Positions 9,365 to 19,033 are shown, counted from the first letter of the stretch. The stretch: 64,000 nucleotides of DNA from Flavobacterium agrisoli (GCF_016522065.1 NZ_JAEHFV010000001.1:682001-746000), one strand, 5' to 3'. Notes: generated from the letters alone by a model not told the origin. Numbers and translations are program-made.

Positions 9365-10295
9365 AAAAAGAAATTTTAGTGATTATATTTCGGATACCAT
9401 TTCGTTTTTCAAGCAATTCGGGGGGCATTATTTTAAGAATTATTTGCTCATAAACGGCGGTTTTTTATTGATTCTTTCATTCTTGCTCTACTTCCTTATT
9501 AAAGTATATTTCGAAGTGCTTTTTTCTTCAATAGGAACCTCAAACTCTAATTATTTTATTCAATATTTTGATTCGAATGCGGGATTATTCATTGGTTCGT
9601 TGGTATTTTTTATAGTACTAATCGTCATTATTTCGCTACTTAATTTTGCTTTTCCAGTTTTGTACTTGCGCTTTTTGTCCGAAAATCAAACGATCAATTT
9701 TAGTAGCAAAGAAATAATTTCGCAACTCATTCAAAATACAGGAAGAATTTTATTGTTTTTCTTAGGTATGCTTTTTTTGGTTTTTCCGTTGCTAATGTTA
9801 CTTTTCATTTTATTGTTTGTAATGATTTTCATTCTTATCGGATTGCCTTTATTATTAGTCGCTATTCCCGCTTCATTGGCTTGGATCAACTTTAGCTTTT
9901 ATTCGTATTTATCTGAAAAAACAAGCTTTTTTGAATCCTTGCGAATTGGTTTTAACATGGTAAAACAAAAATTTTGGGCTGTTACTGGAACAACAATGGT
10001 GGTTTTAATTCTCATTCAAATCATTCAAGGTATCATCACAATGATTCCGTATTTCATTGGAATGGTCTATTTTTTCACGTCGGCAAACAATTCGGTCGCA
10101 ACACAAGACGGAAATCCGATGACTTCTTTGGGACTTTTTGCAACCGTTATCATGATTTTAGGTATTTTATTTAGTTATTTTTCTAATAACCTGATTTTAA
10201 TCAATCAAGGTATTATGTATTACAGTTTATGCGAAGAAAATACGGGCGTGACCTTATTACAGGATATTGATTTAATAGGAACGCACGATGAATAA
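9348..10295 (+). CDS. Multi-pass membrane protein of the MoxR/DUF58 cluster, unknown function
   Basis: A 315-residue protein with about six hydrophobic segments and short loops. I cannot assign a named domain with certainty; the overall look resembles the DUF4013 or glycerophosphodiester phosphodiesterase membrane-domain type. It overlaps the SpoIIM-like gene by 17 bp at its start and the DUF4129 gene by 8 bp at its end (ATGAATAA), so it should be translated together with them. The context suggests an envelope role. Confidence 0.82.
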   Translation: MFQLYKKRNFSDYISDTISFFKQFGGHYFKNYLLINGGFLLILSFLLYFLIKVYFEVLFSSIGTSNSNYFIQYFDSNAGLFIGSLVFFIVLIVIISLLNFAFPVLYLRFLSENQTINFSSKEIISQLIQNTGRILLFFLGMLFLVFPLLMLLFILLFVMIFILIGLPLLLVAIPASLAWINFSFYSYLSEKTSFFESLRIGFNMVKQKFWAVTGTTMVVLILIQIIQGIITMIPYFIGMVYFFTSANNSVATQDGNPMTSLGLFATVIMILGILFSYFSNNLILINQGIMYYSLCEENTGVTLLQDIDLIGTHDE

Positions 10296-11022
10296 ATTTC
10301 TTTATTTCATCTTTTTTCTATTTGCGTCTTTTGTGGTAAAAGCACAAGAAAGTTTAGATACACTTAAAATTCAGGTTGATACCGCTACAATTGCAAAAAA
10401 AACGTTCGATAAAAATTTCAAATCGAATTATACGGAACGCGATTTTAAATACGATCCCCTTACCAACGAAAAAAATACTTGGGACCGATTTGTAGATTGG
10501 ATTAATCAATTATTAGAAAAATTATTTGGCGTTGGCAACAAAGCTTCTTCCTCGGAATTAACGGGAATAATACTCAAAATCCTAGCTGCAGCCATAGTTC
10601 TTTTTGTAATTTACAGGATTGTAAAAGCTATCATTAACAAAGAAGGACAATGGATTTTCGGAAAAGATTCGCATAAAAAAAACATACACTATTCGGATCT
10701 TGAAAAAAATATTCATTTAGTCGATTTTGAAAAATTAATTCAAACTAGTCGTCAAAATGGCCAAAAGAGGCTCATTATTCGGTACTATTACTTATGGCTT
10801 TTAAAAACCATGGCGCAACATTATTTTATTAAATGGGATATCGAAAAAACCAATTCAGATTATTTGGCCGAATTACAACTGCCCAAGCATAAAGAAGAGT
10901 TTGCCTATTTATCCTACTTATACAATTATATTTGGTACGGCGAATTTGACATTAACGAAACTACTTTTCAAACAGCCGAAAATCGTTTTAAAAAAGCACT
11001 AAGCACTTTTAGCAATGAATAA
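10288..11022 (+). CDS. DUF4129 domain protein
   Basis: A 244-residue protein with a signal peptide (about residues 1-19, cut near KAQE), an extracytoplasmic region, one membrane helix (about 93-112) and a cytoplasmic tail. The tail segment LIIRYYYLWLLKTMAQ followed by YLYNYIWYGEFDI matches DUF4129, a domain otherwise found at the C-terminus of transglutaminase-like membrane proteins. It probably scaffolds the MoxR/DUF58 module at the membrane. Both ends overlap the neighbours by the same 8-bp ATGAATAA arrangement. Confidence 0.85.
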   Translation: MNKFLYFIFFLFASFVVKAQESLDTLKIQVDTATIAKKTFDKNFKSNYTERDFKYDPLTNEKNTWDRFVDWINQLLEKLFGVGNKASSSELTGIILKILAAAIVLFVIYRIVKAIINKEGQWIFGKDSHKKNIHYSDLEKNIHLVDFEKLIQTSRQNGQKRLIIRYYYLWLLKTMAQHYFIKWDIEKTNSDYLAELQLPKHKEEFAYLSYLYNYIWYGEFDINETTFQTAENRFKKALSTFSNE

Positions 11023-12214
11023 AACCATAAAAATATATATTGCCCTATTGGTTGTTATTCTCCTAGCTATTTTGGTAATTGATTACAACCGACCAAAACC
11101 AATTGATTGGCGCCCGACTTATAACGTAAACGATAAAATTCCGTTTGGTTTGTATGTTTTTGATCACGAGTCAAAAAAGATTTTAAAAAACGATTCTATT
11201 TTTAAAATTACCAAAACACCATACGAATTTTTAGACAGTCAATTTGTGCCCGATACCATCTTAGGTAAATACAAAATAACCGGAACCGTGATGTCTATTG
11301 GAAAAAACATTCCGATAGATGCCGAATCGTGGAAAGAAATTTTTTATTTTGTAAGTCACGGAAATACTGCCTTTATTAGTGCTACCAATTTTCCTCAAAT
11401 TTTTTCGGATAGTTTGAATGTTGAAACCGACGCTTATTTTGATTATGTCAATAAAACGTATAATGGGGTTTTTAATCCAAATTTAGGCACACAAAAATAC
11501 CAGTTGGAAGAAGATTTAAACACTTCTTTTTTTACTTCTATAGACACTATGAATACTCAAGTTTTGGGATTTTTAGAATCGGATACAACGCATGTTAATT
11601 TTATTCGAACAAAATTTAGAAGCGGTCAATTTATTCTGCACTTACAACCCGCGGCCTTTACCAACTTTCATTTACTCAAAAACAATCACTATCAATATGC
11701 CGAAAAAGTGGTGAGTTACATCCCAGAAGGAAACCTGTATTGGTTTTTAAAATCAAATCCGGAAGAAGCCATTTCCAATTCGCCTTTGCGCTATGTTTTA
11801 AGTCAACCGTCGCTTAAGTGGGCTTGGTATTTTAGTTTAATTGGAATTATAATTTTTATGTTTTTTAATGCCAAACGAAAACAACGAGTGGTTCCGATTA
11901 TTTCTCCGCTGACCAATTCAACGGTTGATTTTACGAAAACCATCGGGAATTTGTATTACCAAGAAGGCGACCACGATAATATCATCGAAAAAAAGATTAT
12001 TTATTTTTTAGAAAAAATCAGAAACCAATATTTAATCGATACTCAAAAGTTAGATGACGATTTTGTTCAAAAATTACATCAAAAATCAGGTAAAAGCGAA
12101 TCCGATATTCAAGCGGTTATCAGCTTAATTACCCAATTCAGAAAAAAGAATCATGGAAGCGTTGAATCGGATTTGATCAAAATCAACAATGCTATCGAGA
12201 AAATAATTTTATAA
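11015..12214 (+). CDS. DUF4350 domain protein
   Basis: A 399-residue protein with an N-terminal membrane anchor (about residues 7-23), a large extracytoplasmic region and a second membrane helix (about 272-286), followed by a cytoplasmic tail of about 110 residues. The PFGLYVFDH and [13 protein letters not shown] region fits the DUF4350 fold, which is related to glutamine-amidotransferase-like domains. It sits in its usual place between DUF4129 and MoxR. The biochemical role is unknown. It overlaps the DUF4129 gene by 8 bp and is followed by moxR after 14 bp. Confidence 0.85.
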   Translation: MNKTIKIYIALLVVILLAILVIDYNRPKPIDWRPTYNVNDKIPFGLYVFDHESKKILKNDSIFKITKTPYEFLDSQFVPDTILGKYKITGTVMSIGKNIPIDAESWKEIFYFVSHGNTAFISATNFPQIFSDSLNVETDAYFDYVNKTYNGVFNPNLGTQKYQLEEDLNTSFFTSIDTMNTQVLGFLESDTTHVNFIRTKFRSGQFILHLQPAAFTNFHLLKNNHYQYAEKVVSYIPEGNLYWFLKSNPEEAISNSPLRYVLSQPSLKWAWYFSLIGIIIFMFFNAKRKQRVVPIISPLTNSTVDFTKTIGNLYYQEGDHDNIIEKKIIYFLEKIRNQYLIDTQKLDDDFVQKLHQKSGKSESDIQAVISLITQFRKKNHGSVESDLIKINNAIEKIIL

Positions 12215-12228
12215 AAAACAACCCAAAA

Positions 12229-13236
12229 ATGGAAGAAAACAACGCTTTAGAAAATCCTAGTTCCGATTTTAATTTTCAAAATCGTCTTGATTTACAACCT
12301 CTTTTGCAGCACGTTAATGCTATAAAAGAAGAATTGGCAACGGTTATTGTAGGGCAAACCAAAATGATTGATCAATTATTAGTTGCCATTTTATCCAACG
12401 GTCATATTTTATTAGAAGGAGTTCCTGGTGTGGCCAAAACCATCACGGCAAAATTATTAGCCAAAACATTACATATTGATTTTAGTCGAATCCAATTTAC
12501 ACCCGATTTGATGCCTTCGGACATATTAGGAACTTCTGTTTTTAATGTAAAAAATTCTGAATTTGAATTTAAAAAAGGACCTATTTTTTCAAATTTAGTT
12601 TTGATTGACGAAATAAACCGTGCGCCAGCCAAAACGCAAGCAGCCTTGTTTGAAGTAATGGAAGAACGCCAAATTACCATTGATGGTCATCAATATATTT
12701 TAGAGGCTCCTTTTTTGGTCATAGCGACGCAAAATCCGGTAGAACAAGAGGGAACTTATCGTTTGCCCGAAGCGCAATTGGATCGTTTTTTATTCAAAAT
12801 AAATATTGATTATCCTAAATTAGATGAGGAAATTGCTATTATTCAAAGAGAGCATGCTTTGCAAAATCACGGTAAACTCGAAAACATTAAAAGTTTACTT
12901 TCTGCTACCGAAATCATCCAATACCAAAACTTGGTTAAATCCATAATTGTAGAACAAAACTTGTTGGAATACATTGCCCGAATTGTAGTAAATACACGCG
13001 AAAATGCCTTTTTATATTTAGGTGCTTCTCCCCGCGCCTCTATTGCTATTTTAAATGCTGCCAAGGGTTTTGCTGCAATTCGAGGTCGTGATTTTGTAAC
13101 CCCCGAAGACATTAAAGAGGCCGCGGTTCCCGTATTACAACACCGTGTAATTGTAACACCCGAACGCGAAATGGAAGGGATTAACAGCCAACAAATTATC
13201 AAACAAATTTTGGAAACAGTAGAAATTCCGAGGTAA
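12229..13236 (+). CDS. MoxR-family AAA+ ATPase
   Basis: A 335-residue AAA+ ATPase of the MoxR group. Walker A is GVPGVAKT (64-71), the variant usual in MoxR proteins, and Walker B is LVLIDE (123-128) followed by [17 protein letters not shown]. Sensor and arginine-finger regions ([22 protein letters not shown] and GASPRASIA) are intact. MoxR proteins act as chaperone-like ATPases that help assemble or activate vWA-domain partners. The partner here is most likely the DUF58 protein encoded just downstream. Confidence 0.95.
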   Translation: MEENNALENPSSDFNFQNRLDLQPLLQHVNAIKEELATVIVGQTKMIDQLLVAILSNGHILLEGVPGVAKTITAKLLAKTLHIDFSRIQFTPDLMPSDILGTSVFNVKNSEFEFKKGPIFSNLVLIDEINRAPAKTQAALFEVMEERQITIDGHQYILEAPFLVIATQNPVEQEGTYRLPEAQLDRFLFKINIDYPKLDEEIAIIQREHALQNHGKLENIKSLLSATEIIQYQNLVKSIIVEQNLLEYIARIVVNTRENAFLYLGASPRASIAILNAAKGFAAIRGRDFVTPEDIKEAAVPVLQHRVIVTPEREMEGINSQQIIKQILETVEIPR

Positions 13237-13242
13237 AAAAAA

Positions 13243-13312
13243 AGAAAATAGAAAAAAGAGAATAGAAAAAAGACACAAGACAGAAGACACAAGACAGAAG
13301 ACACAAGATAAA
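13243..13312. repeat. Ten-unit heptamer repeat between moxR and the DUF58 gene
   Basis: Ten consecutive 7-bp units, each starting with AGA. The first four are A-rich variants (AGAAAAT, AGAAAAA, AGAGAAT, AGAAAAA), five alternate AGACACA and AGACAGA, and the last is AGATAAA. It fills most of the 102-bp gap inside an otherwise tightly packed operon. Confidence 0.85.
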
Positions 13313-13338
13313 ACATCAAATTTGAATAAATTACAAAA

Positions 13339-14670
13339 ATGAAAACCCTAAAAAGTCTGTACCTTAACAACCTATTTTTCTATTTGCTTTTGGGCATTAT
13401 AGGATTATTTGTATGCGCCTTTATTTTTCCGAATTTATACACGGCTGTTTGGTTTTTGGTACTGATTTTATTTGGTTTTTTATCGCTCGATATACTGATT
13501 TTGTATACGAATAAAACTGGAATTGAAGCGCAACGAATTACGCCGGAAAAGCTATCCAATGGCGATTTGAATACTATTGAAATTCATATTGAAAACCTTT
13601 ATACATTTCCAGTTCAGGTTCGAATTATAGATGAAATTCCGTTTCAATTTCAAATCCGAAATTTCAAGATTAACCGCCGCATAAAATCGTCAAGCAAAGA
13701 TGAAATTCAGTATGAACTCCGCCCTACCCAACGAGGCGAATACTTTTTTGGTAATTTAAACCTGTATGTTTCTTCGCCACTGCAACTTATTGCCAAGCGT
13801 TATACTTTTGGAAACGAAGCAATGGTTCCAACTTATCCTTCGTATATTCAGTTACGCAAGTATGATTTGATGGCTTTTTCCAATCATTTGTTTCAATACG
13901 GAATAAAAAAAATTCGTCGCATTGGACATACGATGGAATTTGAACAAATCAAAGAATACGTTCCCGGCGACGATATTAGAACTCTCAATTGGAAAGCCAC
14001 CGCGAAGAAAAACAGCTTGATGATTAATCAATTTCAAGACGAAAAATCGCAGTCGGTGTACATGATGATTGATAAAGGAAGGGTAATGAAAATGCCTTTT
14101 AACGGACTTAGTTTGCTGGATTATGCCATTAATGCGAGTTTGGTTTTATCCAACGTAATTTTGAAAAAACACGACAAAGCGGGACTTTTTACCTTCTCTA
14201 AAAAAGTCGAAAACAGAGTTGTGGCCGATAAAAGGGGCTCACAGATGCAACTCATTTTGGAGACCTTATACAATGTAAAAACCAACTTTTTTGAAAGCGA
14301 TTACAGTCGATTGTATGCCGATATCAAAAAAAACATCAACCAAAGAAGTTTGCTTATTTTATATACCAATTTTGAAACGATGGATGGTTTGCATCGCCAA
14401 CTTCCTTATTTAAAAGCCATTGCCAAAAGCCATTTGCTAATCGTGGTATTTTTCACCAATACCGAACTCGATAATATTATTTATAAAAAAAGTGAAACAG
14501 TTCAAGAAATTTACGATAAAATAATTGCAGAGAAATTCATTTTTGAAAAGCGATTAATTGTGGCCGAGCTCAAAAAATACGGTATCCATTCTCTTCTTAC
14601 CCAACCCGAAAATTTAACTATTGACTCTATCAACAAATACCTCGAAATAAAAGCACGAGGAATTTTATAA
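13339..14670 (+). CDS. DUF58 domain protein with degenerate vWA site
   Basis: A 443-residue membrane protein. Two hydrophobic helices lie near the N-terminus (about 10-55), followed by a beta-rich segment and a DUF58/vWA region. The DUF58 signature is GDDIRTLNWKATAKKNSLMINQF. The vWA-like strand that follows reads YMMIDKGRVM, so the canonical metal-binding DxSxS motif is not conserved. Proteins of this kind partner MoxR ATPases. Its role is probably in envelope maintenance but is not proven. The gap to moxR holds a heptamer repeat, so it may have separate expression. Confidence 0.9.
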   Translation: MKTLKSLYLNNLFFYLLLGIIGLFVCAFIFPNLYTAVWFLVLILFGFLSLDILILYTNKTGIEAQRITPEKLSNGDLNTIEIHIENLYTFPVQVRIIDEIPFQFQIRNFKINRRIKSSSKDEIQYELRPTQRGEYFFGNLNLYVSSPLQLIAKRYTFGNEAMVPTYPSYIQLRKYDLMAFSNHLFQYGIKKIRRIGHTMEFEQIKEYVPGDDIRTLNWKATAKKNSLMINQFQDEKSQSVYMMIDKGRVMKMPFNGLSLLDYAINASLVLSNVILKKHDKAGLFTFSKKVENRVVADKRGSQMQLILETLYNVKTNFFESDYSRLYADIKKNINQRSLLILYTNFETMDGLHRQLPYLKAIAKSHLLIVVFFTNTELDNIIYKKSETVQEIYDKIIAEKFIFEKRLIVAELKKYGIHSLLTQPENLTIDSINKYLEIKARGIL

Positions 14671-15010
14671 TTATGATAAGTGAAATGATTCAAAAAAAGT
14701 AATCTTATTCTATTACAAGAGAATTGAAAAAGGATTCATTAAATGAATTAACTCACTATAAATAAATCACATCATAATCAATAGATTAAACCAAAAAAAA
14801 CTCAAAAACAATAATATAAACAAACCAATAATTAGGAATTATTTTCTTACATTCGTGTGGTTTTCTTTAAAAAGAAACAAGTCAAAATAATCTGTTTTGA
14901 TTTTCCAAAAATTAGATACAAAGCAACCTAAATTGGTTACTATAAAATAAAAATTTCTAGGACGAGCCGAAAACCTAATAGAGTAGGCAAAAATTTAAAA
15001 TGATATTGTT
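14671..15010. other. 340-bp gap upstream of the HdeD-like gene
   Basis: Very AT-rich sequence without a convincing ORF or a clear -7 box. The last 60 bp are less AT-rich and carry short complementary pieces: TAGG near 14958, CCTA near 14973 and TAGG near 14983. These allow two alternative short hairpins before the gene, and the 8-mer AAAAATTT flanks them on both sides. It may be a structured leader; nothing else stands out. Confidence 0.4.
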
Positions 15011-15646
15011 ATGAGTAATTTTTTCAAAAAAGTAAAAAATTCAGTTAAGTATTGGTATGTGCCTTTAATTGTTGGCATTATTTTTATTGCCGTTGGTATT
15101 TATACTTTTATGTCGCCCCTAGCCTCCTATTTAGCTCTTTCGCTATTTTTTAGTCTTTCGTTTTTGTTTGGAGGTGGTGCCGAAATTATTTTTGCCATAT
15201 CCAACCGAAAAGAACTCGATAATTGGGGTTGGACCTTAACTTTTGGAATATTTACTTTTTTAGTTGGATTACTGTTAATAAACCGTCCTGAAATTTCTAT
15301 AGTTACTTTGCCTTTATACATTGGTTTTTTAGTTTTATTCCGTTCCATTGCAGCAGTAAGTTATGCTATTGATTTGAAAAATTACGGTATAAAAGACGCT
15401 AATAATTTATTGATTTTAGGAATTTTAGGAATTGTATTTTCATTTTTACTCTTATGGAATCCTGTTTTTGCAGGAATGACCATTGTTTTTTGGACCGGTT
15501 TAGCTTTAGTGACAAGTGGTGTGTTTAGCATTTATTTAGCTATAAAACTGAAAAAAATTCATGACTTACCTAATAAAATTTCTGACGAGCTAAAAGACCG
15601 TTACGATAATCTAGAAGAAGAAATGAAGGAGCATCTAAAACGATAA
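15011..15646 (+). CDS. HdeD-like membrane protein (DUF308)
   Basis: A 211-residue inner membrane protein with six predicted helices arranged as three hairpins, the layout of the HdeD/DUF308 family. E. coli HdeD is linked to acid resistance. The last 30 residues are charged and helical (LPNKISDELKDRYDNLEEEMKEHLKR), which is not typical of HdeD and may be a cytoplasmic coiled coil. It stands alone, with a strong terminator right after it. Confidence 0.85.
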   Translation: MSNFFKKVKNSVKYWYVPLIVGIIFIAVGIYTFMSPLASYLALSLFFSLSFLFGGGAEIIFAISNRKELDNWGWTLTFGIFTFLVGLLLINRPEISIVTLPLYIGFLVLFRSIAAVSYAIDLKNYGIKDANNLLILGILGIVFSFLLLWNPVFAGMTIVFWTGLALVTSGVFSIYLAIKLKKIHDLPNKISDELKDRYDNLEEEMKEHLKR

Positions 15647-15669
15647 TATTTTTTATTACAAAGTTCAAC

Positions 15670-15701
15670 ACCTCGTTTATGCGTATAAGCGAGGTTTTTT
15701 T
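15670..15701 (+). terminator. Intrinsic terminator of the HdeD-like gene
   Basis: An 11-bp stem (ACCTCGTTTAT pairing with the arm ending CGAGGT) with one G-U wobble on the plus strand and a four-base loop, followed by seven Ts. It lies 24 bp after the stop codon. Confidence 0.9.
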
Positions 15702-15771
15702 ATGATTAAAAAGGAAACCAAAAACTGACTTACAAGCTTTTAATTGCTTCTCCTTTTTCAAAAAAACTTCC

Positions 15772-15779
15772 TACATTTG
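15772..15779 (+). promoter_or_regulatory. Putative -7 box (TACATTTG)
   Basis: Matches the Bacteroidota sigma-A -7 consensus TAnnTTTG, 21 bp before the methyltransferase start codon. The nearest TTG that could act as -33 (15744-15746) is 25 bp upstream, a little far. Confidence 0.5.
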
Positions 15780-15800
15780 TTGCTTTGACACTACTACCAA

Positions 15801-16586
15801 ATGAAACAAATTACATCTGTTCAAAATCCGTTTATCAAATCGTTAGTACTCTTACAAGAAAAAGCCAAAGCGCGCAAGCAAACGGGTACTTTTTTAATTG
15901 AAGGACAACGAGAAATTGAAATTGCTTTAAAAGGCGGATATGAATTGGAATGCATCTTGTTTGTTCCTGAATTAATCGAAAAATCGTTTTCTATTTCTGA
16001 TTTTCAATCTTTAAATCGTATTGAAATTACAAAAGAAATATACCAAAAACTCGCTTATCGCGATACGACCGAAGGAATTTTAGCTGTTGCAAAAAGTAAG
16101 TCCCTACAGCTTTCGGATCTAAAGTTATCTAAAAACCCACTCATTTTAGTTGCCGAAGCACCCGAAAAACCCGGAAATATCGGAGCCTTATTACGTACAG
16201 CCGATGCAGCCAATTTAGATGCGGTGATTATTGCCAATCCAAAAAGTGATTTGTACAATCCAAATATTGTGCGTTCTAGCGTGGGCTGTTTGTTTACACG
16301 TCAAATTGCTACAGGATCTACTTCCGAAATTATTGCTTTTCTAAAAGAAAAAAACATTCAGTTTTATGCGGCTACTTTACAAAATTCAACTTCCTATCAC
16401 ACACAAGATTTCACCTCACCTACTGCACTTGTAGTGGGAACCGAAGCTACTGGTTTAACCGAGGAATGGCGAGAGGCTGCTAAACAAAATATCATCATCC
16501 CGATGCAAGGTGAAATTGACAGCATGAATGTTTCCGTCGCTGCGGCTATTTTAATTTTTGAAGCCAAACGCCAACGTGGTTTTTAA
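15801..16586 (+). CDS. SpoU/TrmH-family RNA 2'-O-methyltransferase
   Basis: A 261-residue SPOUT-class enzyme that should methylate a ribose 2'-OH in rRNA or tRNA using S-adenosylmethionine. The N-terminal L30e-like substrate-binding domain covers about residues 1-95. The knotted catalytic domain carries all three motifs: GNIGALLRTADAANLDAV (motif 1, with the catalytic arginine), ALVVGTEATGLTEEW (motif 2) and IPMQGEIDSMNVSVAAAI (motif 3). The layout is that of RlmB/TsnR-like proteins. The exact target nucleotide cannot be read from sequence. It is monocistronic, with its own promoter and no overlap with neighbours. Confidence 0.92.
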   Translation: MKQITSVQNPFIKSLVLLQEKAKARKQTGTFLIEGQREIEIALKGGYELECILFVPELIEKSFSISDFQSLNRIEITKEIYQKLAYRDTTEGILAVAKSKSLQLSDLKLSKNPLILVAEAPEKPGNIGALLRTADAANLDAVIIANPKSDLYNPNIVRSSVGCLFTRQIATGSTSEIIAFLKEKNIQFYAATLQNSTSYHTQDFTSPTALVVGTEATGLTEEWREAAKQNIIIPMQGEIDSMNVSVAAAILIFEAKRQRGF

Positions 16587-16680
16587 TATCCTTTAATATT
16601 TCTAACAAAATTTTGCCATTAGTTAGTTTTGACAACGTTTTTACCACTTACAAAAACCGTCAAAGCACTTTAAACTATTG

Positions 16681-16688
16681 TATATTTG
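16681..16688 (+). promoter_or_regulatory. Putative -7 box of rel (TATATTTG)
   Basis: A perfect TAnnTTTG match 44 bp before the rel start codon. No clear TTG is found 17-23 bp upstream, so only the -7 element supports the call. Confidence 0.5.
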
Positions 16689-16732
16689 TGGGCTATTGCG
16701 TACTTTTAGAGTAAAGAAGATCCCACAAAATT

Positions 16733-18952
16733 ATGACTGAGTTAGAAATTGAAAAAGAAAACAAAGCGATTGCCCAAGAATACAAAGAGTTACTTCGGAT
16801 TAGTTACCAAACCTTAACTGAAGAAGACAAAAAGTTAATTCGGAAAGCATTTGATGTTGCTGTAGAAGCACACAAAGACCAACGTCGAAAATCGGGCGAA
16901 GCCTATATTTTTCATCCTATCGCAGTCGCTAAAATTGTGGCTTCCGAAATTGGATTAGGCGCTACCTCTATTGCAGCCGCTTTGTTGCATGATGTAGTAG
17001 AAGATACACCTATTACGGTAGAAGATATTGAACGCTTATTCAATTCAAAAGTTGCGCAATTGGTAGATGGTCTTACCAAAATTTCAAAAGTTCAAAAAGA
17101 TTTAAACGCCTCTTTACAAGCCGAAAATTTCAGAAAAATGATTTTGACGCTGAATGATGATGTGCGCGTAATTTTAATCAAATTGGCCGACCGTTTGCAC
17201 AACATGCAAACTATGGAGTCGATGGTTGATTACAAACAGACAAAAATTGCTTCGGAAACCTTGTATATTTATGCGCCTTTAGCACATCGTTTGGGTTTGT
17301 ATAATATCAAAACCAAACTCGAGGATTTGGGTTTAAAATACACCGAACCCGAAGTGTATAATGATATTGTTAGCAAAATTAGAGAAACCAAAGAAGAGCA
17401 AGATGCTTATATTGCTACCATTTCGGAAGTACTTAAAAAATCGTTAGACGAGGAAAATATTGATTACATCATAAAAGGCAGACCCAAATCCATTTATTCG
17501 ATTCGTCGAAAAATGCGAGCGCAAAATGTAAGTTTTGATGAAGTGTACGACAAATTTGCCTTGCGAATCGTATACAAATCGAATGCCCACGACGAAAAAT
17601 TTCTGGCTTGGAAAATCTATTCGATTGTTACCGACCATTATCGTCCTAGCCCTAGCCGATTACGCGATTGGATTTCATCACCCAAATCAACCGGATACGA
17701 AGCTTTGCATATTACCGTCATGGGGCCAAAAGGGCGTTGGGTCGAAATTCAGGTGCGAAGCGAGCGTATGGATGAAATTGCCGAAAAAGGTTACGCGGCG
17801 CATTACAAATATAAAAACGGTGCTACCGAAGAAAGCGGACTTGATGTTTGGCTCAATTTACTTCGAGAAGCTTTAGAAAATGCCGAAACCAATGCGGTTG
17901 ATTTTGTTGAAGATTTTAAAATGAATTTATATTCAAAAGAAATCTTTGTTTTTACGCCAAAAGGAGAAATAAAATCATTGCCCAAAGGAGCCACTTCTTT
18001 AGATTTTGCTTTTAGCATTCACTCCGAAATTGGGATCAAAACCCTCGGAACTCGCGTAAATGGTAAATTGGTACCCTTAAACCACGAACTTAGAAGTGGT
18101 GACCAGGTGGAAGTAATCACTTCGCAATATCAAAAACCAACAGCCAACTGGTTGGAATATGTAACAACTTCGAGAGCTAGAACTAAAATCAAAAATGTGC
18201 TAAATGAAAACACCAAACGCATTGCCGAAGACGGAAAAGAACTTTTAAAACGTAAATTAAAACACCTCAAAATAACCGTTAACGAACAGGTTATTAACGA
18301 ATTGGTTAATTTTTTCAAATTAAAAACCAGTTTGGATTTATTTTATCGTGTGGGTATGGGATCCATCGACAACCAAAAGTTAAAGGATTACGCTTCGCAA
18401 AAAAACAATACGTTTTTTAATTTCTTCAAAAATAAAATCAAAAGAACGCCACAAACGGCCGATGCGGATATTCATAAACCCGAAATCAATAGCAATTACG
18501 ACATGCTAGTTTTTGGGACAGAGCACGACAAATTAGACTACAAACTTTCGCCTTGCTGCAACCCTATTCCTGGCGATGATGTTTTTGGTTTTCTTACCGT
18601 TAACGAAGGAATTAAAGTACATAAAAAAGATTGTCCTAACGCCATCGGTATGCAATCCAATTATGCTTATCGCATTATGTCGGCCAAATGGATTGATTCT
18701 TCGCAAGAAGAATTTAAAGCCACCATCAACATTACCGGAATGGATGTTTTAGGTTTAACAAATCAACTTACAAAAGTGATATCTAACAACATGAACGTGA
18801 ATATTCAAAGTATATCTTTGAGTACCGATGCGGGCATTTTTCACGGACAAGTTTCGGTTATTGTGAGAAATAACAGTATTTTAAAGAAAATGATTCAAAA
18901 TATTAAAAAAATTGATGGTGTCGACAAAGTAACACGGGTTTACAGCAATTAA
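16733..18952 (+). CDS. rel: Bifunctional (p)ppGpp synthetase/hydrolase (RelA/SpoT family)
   Basis: A 739-residue long Rel protein that makes and degrades the stringent-response alarmone (p)ppGpp. The HD hydrolase domain is intact, with H61 and the HDVVEDT motif at 86-92. The synthetase domain carries GRPKSIYSIRRKM (249-261) and SPKSTGYEALHITV. The TGS domain follows (EIFVFTPKGEIKSLPKG), then a cysteine-containing region (LSPCCNPIPGDDV with a later KKDCPNA) and a C-terminal ACT domain over about the last 75 residues. Both active sites look complete, so it should be bifunctional, as expected for the main Rel enzyme of a Bacteroidota genome. Confidence 0.96.
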   Translation: MTELEIEKENKAIAQEYKELLRISYQTLTEEDKKLIRKAFDVAVEAHKDQRRKSGEAYIFHPIAVAKIVASEIGLGATSIAAALLHDVVEDTPITVEDIERLFNSKVAQLVDGLTKISKVQKDLNASLQAENFRKMILTLNDDVRVILIKLADRLHNMQTMESMVDYKQTKIASETLYIYAPLAHRLGLYNIKTKLEDLGLKYTEPEVYNDIVSKIRETKEEQDAYIATISEVLKKSLDEENIDYIIKGRPKSIYSIRRKMRAQNVSFDEVYDKFALRIVYKSNAHDEKFLAWKIYSIVTDHYRPSPSRLRDWISSPKSTGYEALHITVMGPKGRWVEIQVRSERMDEIAEKGYAAHYKYKNGATEESGLDVWLNLLREALENAETNAVDFVEDFKMNLYSKEIFVFTPKGEIKSLPKGATSLDFAFSIHSEIGIKTLGTRVNGKLVPLNHELRSGDQVEVITSQYQKPTANWLEYVTTSRARTKIKNVLNENTKRIAEDGKELLKRKLKHLKITVNEQVINELVNFFKLKTSLDLFYRVGMGSIDNQKLKDYASQKNNTFFNFFKNKIKRTPQTADADIHKPEINSNYDMLVFGTEHDKLDYKLSPCCNPIPGDDVFGFLTVNEGIKVHKKDCPNAIGMQSNYAYRIMSAKWIDSSQEEFKATINITGMDVLGLTNQLTKVISNNMNVNIQSISLSTDAGIFHGQVSVIVRNNSILKKMIQNIKKIDGVDKVTRVYSN

Positions 18953-19006
18953 TTTTTAAGTTTTAATTCTGATTTTGAACGTAAAACTTTAAACAGGAAA
19001 CTTTTA

Positions 19007-19033
19007 TTGATTAAAAATAATAAATTATCTTTG
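19007..19033 (+). promoter_or_regulatory. Promoter of fur (TTG-N16-TATCTTTG)
   Basis: TTG at 19007-19009 and a perfect TAnnTTTG box at 19026-19033 with a 16-bp spacer. The box ends only six bases before the fur ATG at 19040, so the transcript would start at or next to the start codon. Confidence 0.6.

Noticed and set aside
13243..13312. CRISPR-like direct repeat
   Set aside because: Contiguous 7-bp units without spacers and no cas genes nearby.
12867..13370. 167-codon minus-strand open frame
   Set aside because: Lies opposite moxR and the heptamer repeat; low-complexity start and no recognisable domain, so a shadow frame.
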